A stretch of DNA of 64,000 bases, taken from the NCBI RefSeq assembly GCF_023509525.1, contig NZ_JAKNCJ010000003.1:124001-188000 (forward strand). The letters are read 5' to 3'. The first letter of the stretch is position 1. Each line of letters opens with the position of its first letter. The notes under the pieces were generated by a model. That model saw only the letters and a list, made by a program, of their open reading frames with translations, searched no databases and was not told the origin of the DNA. The position numbers and the translations under genes were made by a program. The DNA is from Brachybacterium equifaecis. Its GTDB lineage: Bacteria; Actinomycetota; Actinomycetes; Actinomycetales; Dermabacteraceae. Of this stretch, positions 41,036 through 47,816 are shown one piece after another.

Positions 41036-41746
41036 TCAGGGCCGGTCGGCCTCGCTCTCGCGCCGCGCGATGACGGTGCGGTGCAGCAGCCAGACGATCC
41101 ATGCCACGAGCAGGAACAGAGGCAGGCCCATCACGAGCTTCGCCACGCCGAGGGCCGCGACGGCCCCCGTGAGGTACAGCGGCAGCTGGACCGCGAGCTT
41201 CAGCGCGTAGAGGCCCGCGAAGAGCCAGGTCGCGCGGGTGTAGGCCCGCCGGGCCGCAGGGTCGCGCTGCCAGTCGGCGACGCGCGGGTCGAGCACGGAG
41301 ATCATCATCCCCACGAGCGGGCGCCGCACGGCGATCGACAGGAGCAGGATCGCCGCGGCCACCGCGTTGGTGATGAGGCCGGGGACGTAGAAGTCCGTGC
41401 CCTCGCCCGAGCGGAGCGCCCACAGCGCGCCGATGCCGACGCCGAGGAGCCCTCCCAGCACCGAGGAGGGGCTCTGGCGCTGCACGAGGCGCACGAGGAG
41501 CGCGACGAGCACGGCGGCGACGGCTGCGACGGCCGCGACCGTCAGATCCCGCGTGATCACGAAGAGCACGACGAACAGGAGGGTGGGCAGCGCCGACTCG
41601 ATCACCCCGCGCGGCCCGCCGACCGCTGCGGAGGCCGAGAACTCGCTGCTGCCGAGCACTCGCCCCATCCCGCTCGCAGGCGCGGACGGGTCCTCCGCCG
41701 GGGCCTCGAGGGGATCCGGTGCGCCGCGATGCTCGGCCCCGCTCAT
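41036..41746 (-). CDS. DUF3159 family membrane protein
   Basis: This 236-residue protein has an acidic N-terminal tail of about 45 residues and six hydrophobic segments from residue 53 on. The family part includes GLITNAVAAAILLLSIAVRRPLVGMMIS and the basic RDPAARRAYTRATWLFAGLYALKLAVQLPLYL. DUF3159 proteins are actinobacterial membrane proteins of unknown function encoded near dut. The ATG overlaps the OB-fold gene stop by four bases. Confidence 0.88.
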   Translation of the reverse strand: MSGAEHRGAPDPLEAPAEDPSAPASGMGRVLGSSEFSASAAVGGPRGVIESALPTLLFVVLFVITRDLTVAAVAAVAAVLVALLVRLVQRQSPSSVLGGLLGVGIGALWALRSGEGTDFYVPGLITNAVAAAILLLSIAVRRPLVGMMISVLDPRVADWQRDPAARRAYTRATWLFAGLYALKLAVQLPLYLTGAVAALGVAKLVMGLPLFLLVAWIVWLLHRTVIARRESEADRP

Positions 41747-42147
41747 GACTCCTCCTCGCCGGGCAGGCCGAGGATCTCGTAGCGGGGGTTGTACATCACG
41801 CGCTGGCGGCCGCGCCGCGCCGCGGTGCCGTCCAGGACGAGCCGGGTGCCCGGTCGGATGCCCGAGATGCGGTCCTGCCCGAGCCAGATCGCCGTGACCG
41901 TGCCGGTGCCGTCGAACACGTCGACCTCGACCGACTGCGGGGCGGAGGGCGGAGGGACCACCACCGAGCTGACGAATCCGGTGAGCTGGACCGGGCGGCG
42001 GTCCTCGATCTCGCTGCAGCAGTCGAAGCCCGCAGCCCGGGCGGCGCGGGAGGCCTCCTGCGCGTCGAGCACCTCGGACGCGACGAAGTGCCCCCGCAGC
42101 CTCGAGCCCAGGCGCCGACGATCCGCGATGCCGCTGTGGGATCCCAT
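41743..42147 (-). CDS. OB-fold nucleic-acid-binding protein
   Basis: This 134-residue protein has one OB-fold from about residue 50: QLTGFVSSVVVPPPSAPQSVEVDVFDGTGTVTAIWLGQ, then GIRPGTRLVLDGTAARRGRQRVMYNPRYEIL. The pattern is that of tRNA-anticodon/RecG-type wedge OB domains. It lies between DUF3710 and DUF3159 in the conserved dut cluster and its ATG is five bases after the DUF3710 stop. A role in nucleic acid binding is inferred from the fold only. Confidence 0.85.
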   Translation of the reverse strand: MGSHSGIADRRRLGSRLRGHFVASEVLDAQEASRAARAAGFDCCSEIEDRRPVQLTGFVSSVVVPPPSAPQSVEVDVFDGTGTVTAIWLGQDRISGIRPGTRLVLDGTAARRGRQRVMYNPRYEILGLPGEEES

Positions 42148-42152
42148 CGGCC

Positions 42153-42857
42153 TCAGCCGATCTCGGTGATCTCGGGGCCGCGCGCGAGCGGATCGGGCAG
42201 GCCCTCCTGCTGGGGGATCAGCCCGGGGCGCTGCCCGGGAAGGGTCAGCGCGATAAGCTCCTGCGGCGCCATCGCCTCCGCGCCGCGCACCACCACGACC
42301 TCCGACAGGAGCGCCTCGAAGGGCTCCGCCGCCGCTGCGTCGCCGAGCGCCGGCCCGGTGAGGATCGCGCGCACGAACCAGCGCGGTCCGTCGACGCCGA
42401 TGAATCGCGCGGGTCGGTAGCCGACGCGGCCGTCGGCCCGGGTCAGGGGCAGGCGGGCGAGCAGCTCGGTGCCGAAGGGACCGGGCCGGGTCTCCGCCGT
42501 GCCGCCCTGGGCCACCACGGAGTCGCGCAGGGAGGTGCGGACCTCGTCCCACAGGCCGCGCGAGCGCGGAGCGGCGAACGCCTGCAGCTGCAGGGACGAG
42601 CCGTCGATGAGGAGGTTCGCGCCCGTGACGGCCTGCGTGCGCTGGTCGATCTCCATCCGCAGCTCCATCCCCTGGCGCATCGGGATCTGCAGCCCGCCGA
42701 GGTCGATCCGATCGCCGCTCGGAGCATCGGCGAGATCGAAGGGGCCCGCGGCGAGGTGCGCGGGACGCGGATCCGCCTGCTCGACCTCGCGCTCGGGCGC
42801 ACCGTCAGCGGGCCCGGAGGCGCGGGCGGCAGCGGTGCGGCGGGAGAACAGTCCCAT
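42153..42857 (-). CDS. DUF3710 family protein
   Basis: This 234-residue soluble protein matches DUF3710, an actinobacterial family of unknown function adjacent to dut. The core runs from DRIDLGGLQIPMRQGMELRMEID to RPARFIGVDGPRWFVRAILTGPAL, with a final VVVVRGAEAMAPQELIALTLP. The head of about 40 residues is charged and variable. ATG at 42857 is three bases after the dut stop, so the genes are co-transcribed. No catalytic motif is apparent. Confidence 0.88.
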   Translation of the reverse strand: MGLFSRRTAAARASGPADGAPEREVEQADPRPAHLAAGPFDLADAPSGDRIDLGGLQIPMRQGMELRMEIDQRTQAVTGANLLIDGSSLQLQAFAAPRSRGLWDEVRTSLRDSVVAQGGTAETRPGPFGTELLARLPLTRADGRVGYRPARFIGVDGPRWFVRAILTGPALGDAAAAEPFEALLSEVVVVRGAEAMAPQELIALTLPGQRPGLIPQQEGLPDPLARGPEITEIG

Positions 42858-42860
42858 GTC

Positions 42861-43394
42861 TCACTCCTTGTGCGAGGGGGCCGAGGCGTCGGCGGGTGCT
42901 CCGAAGCCTCCGCTGGATCCGAATCCGCCCTCGGCGCGATCGGTCGCATCGAGCTCGTCCACGACGGTCAGCGCCGGCGCCAGGAACGGCACGATCACCA
43001 GCTGGGCGATGCGGTCGCCGCGGCTGATGGCGAACGGCTGCTCCCGATCCGTGTTCAGGAGCGGCACGCGCACCTCGCCGCGGTAGCCGGCGTCCACGAT
43101 ACCGGGGCCGTTCAGCACGGTGATCCCGTGGCGCATCGCGAGGCCCGAGCGCGGGCAGACCATGCCGACCGTCCCCTCCGGGAGGGCGAGACGGATGCCG
43201 GTTCCGACGAGGGCGCGCTCCCCCGGAGCGAGCACCAGGTCCTCGCTGCTGATGAGATCGGCGCCGGCGTCATGTGCGTGGGCGCGATACGGCAGCGCGG
43301 CTCCCTCGAGGAGCTGGATCCGCACCGCGCCGCCCTCGGGGGCCGCGGAGACGGGGTCGGGATCGCCGCTGGGGGCGCTGGGGGTGGAGTCCAT
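42861..43394 (-). CDS. dut: dUTP diphosphatase
   Basis: Dut hydrolyses dUTP to dUMP, keeping uracil out of DNA. The 177-residue protein is the trimeric form with motifs HDAGADL, PRSGLA, GPGIVDAGYRGEV, RGDRIAQLVI and the C-terminal RAEGGFGSSGGFG arm. A disordered head of about 25 residues precedes the fold. A TAGGCT box seven bases before the ATG suggests a leaderless mRNA. It heads the dut-DUF3710-OB-DUF3159 operon. Confidence 0.96.
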   Translation of the reverse strand: MDSTPSAPSGDPDPVSAAPEGGAVRIQLLEGAALPYRAHAHDAGADLISSEDLVLAPGERALVGTGIRLALPEGTVGMVCPRSGLAMRHGITVLNGPGIVDAGYRGEVRVPLLNTDREQPFAISRGDRIAQLVIVPFLAPALTVVDELDATDRAEGGFGSSGGFGAPADASAPSHKE

Positions 43395-43401
43395 GGCGTT
43401 C

Positions 43402-43407
43402 AGCCTA
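43402..43407 (-). promoter_or_regulatory. leaderless -10 box of dut
   Basis: TAGGCT on the minus strand ends seven bases before the dut ATG at 43394. No ribosome-binding site is present. Confidence 0.55.
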
Positions 43408-43470
43408 GGCGCTGCGGCCCGCGAGTCCTGGCAGAGCGGGACGGGAGGCGCTGCGTGAGATCATGGGCGC

Positions 43471-44007
43471 ATGCCTGAGGTGACCGCGTCCACGCCCGCT
43501 GCTGATTCCGCTGATCTCGCCCCGGGGCCTGCAGAGGATCCCGCCGGTTCCGGCCCGCTCTACACCGAGCGGCTCACGCCGGGGCCCGGCACCTGGGTCG
43601 TCGTCGTGATCGCCGGTGCGGTGCTCGGGGTCCTGCTCGTGCCCGTCTCGCTGACCGCCGCCCTGGTCACGGGCATCATCGGCATCATCGCGGCCTGCAT
43701 CGCCGCCTGGCTGACGAGTCCGGTGATCGAGGTCGACGCCGACCAGCTGCGGCTCGGCCGGGCGCGCATCCCGGTCTCCCTGCTCGGCGCCCCGCAGGCG
43801 CTGCCCCGCGCGCAGTGGGACAAGGTGATGTCCACCGGATTCGAGCCCCTGGCCTTCCACTGCACGCGCGGCTGGATCCACACCGGCCTGCGCGTGCCGG
43901 TGCTCGATCCGGCCGATCCCACTCCTGCCTGGGTGGCCTCCTCGCGCGCCCCGGAGGACCTCGCCCTGGCCATCACGGCTGCGCAGGCGGGCCGTCCGCG
44001 CTCCTGA
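43471..44007 (+). CDS. DUF3093 family membrane protein
   Basis: This 178-residue protein has two transmembrane helices close together (about residues 42-65 and 67-86) and a short soluble C-terminal domain. The family motif region is YTERLTPGPGTWVVV before helix one and SPVIEVDADQLRLGRARIP after helix two; HCTRGWIHTGLRVPVLDPADPTPAWVASSR near the end is also conserved. It is divergent from dut, as in mycobacteria. DUF3093 function is unknown. It ends before a strong bidirectional terminator. Confidence 0.88.
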   Translation: MPEVTASTPAADSADLAPGPAEDPAGSGPLYTERLTPGPGTWVVVVIAGAVLGVLLVPVSLTAALVTGIIGIIAACIAAWLTSPVIEVDADQLRLGRARIPVSLLGAPQALPRAQWDKVMSTGFEPLAFHCTRGWIHTGLRVPVLDPADPTPAWVASSRAPEDLALAITAAQAGRPRS

Positions 44008-44088
44008 GACACGCCCTGGCCGCCGGTGCGCGTGCACCCGCGACCAGCGGGACCGGCTGAGGTCTGCGGCGCACGCAGGCGAGGCCGT

Positions 44089-44138
44089 GCATGCGAGAGG
44101 CCCGGTGATCCTCGCGGATCACCGGGCCTCTCGCATGC
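44089..44138. terminator. 23-bp perfect hairpin between DUF3093 and DUF4193
   Basis: Arms 44089-44111 and 44116-44138 are exact reverse complements, with only a TCGC loop. This is the longest perfect inverted repeat seen in the window. It lies between convergent genes and should terminate both. Confidence 0.85.
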
Positions 44139-44150
44139 GGAAAGCGGCGC

Positions 44151-44450
44151 TCAGGCGGCGCACTCCTTGCAGATGAAGAGCTTGCCCTCGGCGTGGTCGA
44201 TCTGGCTGCGGTGCTTCACCAGGAAGCAGCTGCCGCAGGTGAACTCGTCGGCCTGACGGGGAAGGACCCGCACCGAGAGCTCCTCGTTGGAGAGGTCGGC
44301 GCCGGGCAGCTCGTAGCCGTCGGCCGCCTCGGCCTCGTCCTCGTCCACCGACGCGGTGGAGGACTCGTTGCGGCGACCCTTCAGCTCCTCGATCGAGTCC
44401 TCGGAGGACTCGTCATCGGTCTTGCGCGGTGCGTCGTAGTCAGTGGCCAT
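44151..44450 (-). CDS. DUF4193 zinc-ribbon protein
   Basis: This 99-residue protein has an acidic N-terminal half and a C-terminal zinc ribbon, FTCGSCFLVKHRSQIDHAEGKLFICKECAA, with two CxxC pairs. It matches DUF4193, which is nearly universal in actinobacteria and of unknown function. The ATG at 44450 is preceded by two candidate promoters and a dyad operator. Family members are highly expressed in related bacteria according to general knowledge; this is not shown here. Confidence 0.93.
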   Translation of the reverse strand: MATDYDAPRKTDDESSEDSIEELKGRRNESSTASVDEDEAEAADGYELPGADLSNEELSVRVLPRQADEFTCGSCFLVKHRSQIDHAEGKLFICKECAA

Positions 44451-44474
44451 CAGTGGTTCGTACCTCGATCGGGA

Positions 44475-44504
44475 AGTGTAGGGGTCCTGACCGGTTCCGG
44501 TCAG
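44475..44504 (-). promoter_or_regulatory. proximal DUF4193 promoter with dyad operator
   Basis: TACACT on the minus strand (44475-44480) fits TANNNT. The perfect dyad CTGACCGG-TT-CCGGTCAG at 44487-44504 covers the -35 side six bases upstream. A protein bound there would compete with RNA polymerase. Confidence 0.5.
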
Positions 44505-44570
44505 AGGCGTGAACTGCGCGCTCGCGCCGAGAGGGTGCCTCTGCCGGTCATCCACGCAGGTTGCGCGGAG

Positions 44571-44599
44571 ATTATTGCAGAGCGGGATGCATGTCACAA
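44571..44599 (-). promoter_or_regulatory. distal DUF4193 promoter
   Basis: TTGTGA (44594-44599) is spaced 17 bases from AATAAT (44571-44576) on the minus strand; both hexamers are close to the sigma-70 consensus. Transcription would start near 44564, upstream of the proximal promoter and dyad. Confidence 0.6.
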
Positions 44600-44657
44600 G
44601 CCCGGTCCGCGGATCGGGGGCGCGGAGCGCCGCCAGGGTGCGCACGGGAGGGGGCCC

Positions 44658-44663
44658 TATGAT
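44658..44663 (+). promoter_or_regulatory. candidate -10 box of sepH
   Basis: TATGAT matches the -10 consensus at five of six bases, but no -35 is visible at 17 bases. The sepH ATG lies 67 bases downstream. Confidence 0.35.
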
Positions 44664-44730
44664 CGGGGGGACTGCCGGAACGCCTGGCACCAGCGCCCAT
44701 CGGGCCACCACGCCCTGCGGAAGGACGACG

Positions 44731-45918
44731 ATGCGAGAGCTCGAACTCGACGGGATCCATGACGACGGCGAGCACATCGTCCTGCGCGATCTCGACGGCG
44801 AGAAGTACACGCTGCACATCGACGAGGCCCTGCGCGCCGCTGTGCGCCGCGATCGCCCCGCCCTGAACCTCATCCAGGCCGCCTCGAGCGCTCCCCTGCG
44901 CCCCAAGGAGATCCAGGCGATGCTCCGCGCGGGCCGCTCCGCCGAGGAGATCGCCTCGATCGCCGACATCGAGATCGAGCACGTGCGCCGGTACGAGGGC
45001 CCCGTCCTCGCCGAGCGCGGCTTCGCCGCCGAGCGCGCCCGCACGTTCCGCGTCGGCAAGGCCGACGGCCCGACCCTGGATGCGCTGGTCGCCGAGCGCC
45101 TCGCCGCCCGGCAGGCCGGCGACGTCACCCGCTGGGATGCGTGGCGCGGCCACGACGGGCTGTGGACGCTCGAGCTCGCGTTCACCGCTGCGGGGCGCGA
45201 TCGCGCCGCGCACTGGATCGTCGACATGACGCGCCGCAGCGTGAAGGCCGACGACGACGAGGCCCGCTGGCTCACGCTGGATGACGAGGCCGACGAGCCC
45301 ACGCTGGGCCGCGCGCGGCTGACCGCCCTGCGCAGCACCGTCTACGACCAGTCCGCCTTCGACGAATCCTCCCCGACAGCGGATCCGCACGCGCAGGACG
45401 ACAGCTCCGACCCCGCCCACTCCTCCGCGATTGACGAGGACGAGCTCGCGGCGCTGAACGCGCGGCGCGGCGTGCGCGGCTCCTCCCTCCCCGAAGAGGG
45501 AGACGCCACGTGGTCGACCCTCCAGGAGGATGCGCAGCTGGCGCAGGAGGCCTCCCCCGCGCGCTCGCGCTGGCCCTTCCGCCGCGGTGCCGACCGCGCT
45601 GCCGATGCCGAGGCGCGCGAGGAGCATCTGCGCGCAGCCGAGACCCCGGCCGCCGAGGACGCCCACCGCGGCGAGGACGCAGAGCCGGATCAGGACGCCT
45701 CAGGCCCGCTCTCGCTCGTCCCGCAGCCCGGCTCAGCGGAAGAGGCCCCGCTCGCGGATCCGATCCACGCGAGCGACACCATCGACCTCACCCCCCTGCC
45801 GGGCTTCGACGATCTCCCCGAGCAGGCTCCCGCGGAGTCCGCGAAGCAGAAGCCGCGCCCGAAGCGCTCCTCGATCCCCAGCTGGGACGAGATCGTCTTC
45901 GGCTCCAAGCACGACTGA
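44731..45918 (+). CDS. sepH: septation protein SepH
   Basis: SepH is an actinobacterial cell-division protein that promotes FtsZ assembly. The 395-residue protein has the DUF3071 N-terminal domain starting MRELELDGIHDDGEHIVLRD, with a helix-turn-helix at about residues 55-90 (LRPKEIQAMLRAGRSAEEIASIADIEIEHVRRYEGPV). After residue 210 it is an acidic, Pro/Glu-rich disordered region ending in a short conserved basic C-terminus KRSSIPSWDEIVFGSK. The ATG follows GGAAGGA. It ends two bases from a convergent gene. Family call is strong. Confidence 0.9.
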   Translation: MRELELDGIHDDGEHIVLRDLDGEKYTLHIDEALRAAVRRDRPALNLIQAASSAPLRPKEIQAMLRAGRSAEEIASIADIEIEHVRRYEGPVLAERGFAAERARTFRVGKADGPTLDALVAERLAARQAGDVTRWDAWRGHDGLWTLELAFTAAGRDRAAHWIVDMTRRSVKADDDEARWLTLDDEADEPTLGRARLTALRSTVYDQSAFDESSPTADPHAQDDSSDPAHSSAIDEDELAALNARRGVRGSSLPEEGDATWSTLQEDAQLAQEASPARSRWPFRRGADRAADAEAREEHLRAAETPAAEDAHRGEDAEPDQDASGPLSLVPQPGSAEEAPLADPIHASDTIDLTPLPGFDDLPEQAPAESAKQKPRPKRSSIPSWDEIVFGSKHD

Positions 45919-45920
45919 GC

Positions 45921-47165
45921 TCAGACCTCGATCCTCACCAGGGGGATCATGCATTCCGCTGAGGTCAGCGATCCGTGGACGCCGACCTCCGGGCTCCGGC
46001 CCGGGGCTCGACGCCGGCTGTCCTCCAGCGCGAACCGTCCCCTCGCGAGGACGAGCACATCGGGCAGGCGCTCCCTCACGGCCTCGTCGATCGCGTCGAC
46101 CTCGTCCGCAGGGGCGACGGGCGGGCCGTAGATCCCGGAGGCGAGCACCTCCGCGCGCGTGAGCACGGCGGCCCGCTCTCCCAGCCCGTCGGCGAGCTGG
46201 GCCGCGAAGGCGGCCGACTCCTCGGCGCCGCGGTGCTCGGGGTGCAGTCGCAGTGCGACCGCCCTCGGCTCCCCCGCGGCCATCGCGATCTTCGACGTCC
46301 ACTCGGGGTGGTCGGCGAGGTCGACCGTGCGCTGAGGGCTTGTGTCGACCATGCCGTGGTCCGCGACGACGTGCACGCGGGTCCCCTTCGGCAGTCGGCG
46401 CAGCAGCGCGCCCAGCAGCGCGTCCGCTTCGGCGAGCGCCTCGCGCCATTGCTCGGAGTCGACTCCATGCTTATGCCCTGCATGATCCACGTCATCGATG
46501 TGGAGGTGCACCAGTGCGTCCTGCCCGCCTGCGCGCAGCGCGGCGAGCACGGCATCCACGCGCTCGTGGGGCTTGCCCTGCGGGAAGAAGGTCCACCCTC
46601 GGTAGGCGGCGCGCGTGAGCAGGCTCGTCGAGTGCGCGGCGGGGGCGACCTGCATCGCGGTGCGCGAGGAGCGCTCGGCGAGCACAGCCGCGCGCATCCA
46701 CTGCCGCGCATCGACCGTGCGCTGGGGCGCGCGCCCGGCCGGGGCGAGCGGGTCGCTGAGGGCGCCGGTGAGCTGGTTCGCGAGCAGTCCGGTGCCCGGG
46801 TCGGCCACGGTGTAGCCGAGCATCCCGTGGCGCAGCGGAGGCAGGCCGGTGAGGAGGGAGGCCATCGCTGCGGCGGTCGTGGCCGGGGCGACGGTGCGGA
46901 TCTTCTGGGTGCGATCGCGCAGGGCGCGCAGCGTCGGCGTCAGCGCGAGGTGCTGGGAGAGCTGCTGGAAGCCGAGACCGTCGATGAGGACGACCACGTC
47001 GCGACCGCGGCGCGGGGTCAGCAGCAGCGGGGCGAGGACGCCGCGCAGACCAGGCTCTGCACCGCCCGCGTAGGGCGGAGGGAGGAGGTCGGTCGCGGCG
47101 GCCAGTGGCGCGGGGAGGGGCGCCTCGGACTGGGCGCCGGTGCGCTGCGCGTCAGGCCCGGGCAT
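45921..47165 (-). CDS. alkaline-phosphatase-superfamily phosphodiesterase
   Basis: This 414-residue protein belongs to the type I phosphodiesterase/nucleotide pyrophosphatase family. Metal and nucleophile motifs are VVVLIDGLGFQQL (Asp), VAPATTAAAMASLLTG (nucleophile Thr), HIDDVDHAGHKHG (Asp, His) and VVADHGMVD (Asp, His). There is no signal peptide, so it probably acts in the cytoplasm. The ATG overlaps the end of the DUF5998 gene by 14 bases. Substrate unknown; a nucleotide or phosphodiester is likely by family. Confidence 0.9.
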   Translation of the reverse strand: MPGPDAQRTGAQSEAPLPAPLAAATDLLPPPYAGGAEPGLRGVLAPLLLTPRRGRDVVVLIDGLGFQQLSQHLALTPTLRALRDRTQKIRTVAPATTAAAMASLLTGLPPLRHGMLGYTVADPGTGLLANQLTGALSDPLAPAGRAPQRTVDARQWMRAAVLAERSSRTAMQVAPAAHSTSLLTRAAYRGWTFFPQGKPHERVDAVLAALRAGGQDALVHLHIDDVDHAGHKHGVDSEQWREALAEADALLGALLRRLPKGTRVHVVADHGMVDTSPQRTVDLADHPEWTSKIAMAAGEPRAVALRLHPEHRGAEESAAFAAQLADGLGERAAVLTRAEVLASGIYGPPVAPADEVDAIDEAVRERLPDVLVLARGRFALEDSRRRAPGRSPEVGVHGSLTSAECMIPLVRIEV

Positions 47166-47736
47166 CCACGGCGTCCAGCAGCGCGTCGTGGAAGTCCAGG
47201 GCGGCGCGCACGGCGGCCTCCCCGTCGGCGAGGGCGCTCACGCGCAGTGCGAGGTCTCCCGGTGACAGGGTGCCGCTGAACCCGTGGTCGACCTGGCACT
47301 CGGGGTCCTCGCACCAGGCGCGCTCGAGGTCGAGCCTCCGGCTGCCGCCCCAGGTGAGTGCGAGGGTCACCTCGCTCTCGCGGGCGCGGGCGCCGCTCGC
47401 ATCGGCGTCGAAGACCTGGGAGAGGCCGGTGGTGTGCACGCGCTCCAGGCGCACGCGCTCGACGGCGGCGACGACCTGGCTCGGGTTGAGGACGTCGGCC
47501 GGATCGTCATCGAGGTGGGAGATGACCAGGTGCGTCGCGGTCAGCGCGAGGACCGTGAGGTGGCGGCGCACCTCCGGGCCGTCGAAGGTCGTCTCCGGCC
47601 GCACCAGGTGGGCGATCACGGCGGCGCCGCGCACGCTGCGCTCCAGGCTCGCGGCGGCGATCTGGGGGAAGTACCCGGCGCCCTCGAGCTCGCTGAGCAG
47701 ATCGGCGGGGAGTGCGGAGGTGGGTGCAGAGGCCAT
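47152..47736 (-). CDS. DUF5998 family protein
   Basis: This 194-residue protein fits DUF5998, an actinobacterial family. Recognisable parts are LPADLLSELEGAGYFPQIAAASLERSVRG at the N-terminus, LTATHLVISHLDDDPADV and RRLDLERAWCEDPECQVDHGFSGTLSPGDLALRVSALADG near the C-terminus. The two Cys in CEDPEC with nearby His could bind metal. It overlaps the phosphodiesterase gene and heads the pair. AAGGAT six bases before the ATG may be a ribosome-binding site or a -10 box. Function unknown. Confidence 0.85.
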   Translation of the reverse strand: MASAPTSALPADLLSELEGAGYFPQIAAASLERSVRGAAVIAHLVRPETTFDGPEVRRHLTVLALTATHLVISHLDDDPADVLNPSQVVAAVERVRLERVHTTGLSQVFDADASGARARESEVTLALTWGGSRRLDLERAWCEDPECQVDHGFSGTLSPGDLALRVSALADGEAAVRAALDFHDALLDAVDARA

Positions 47737-47816
47737 GTCGCCATCCTTCCACGATCCCGTCGATCGCGATCCCGCCGCGTGCTCGCGGGCGGGCCGGGAT
47801 CAGAGCCGGGCCGGGC

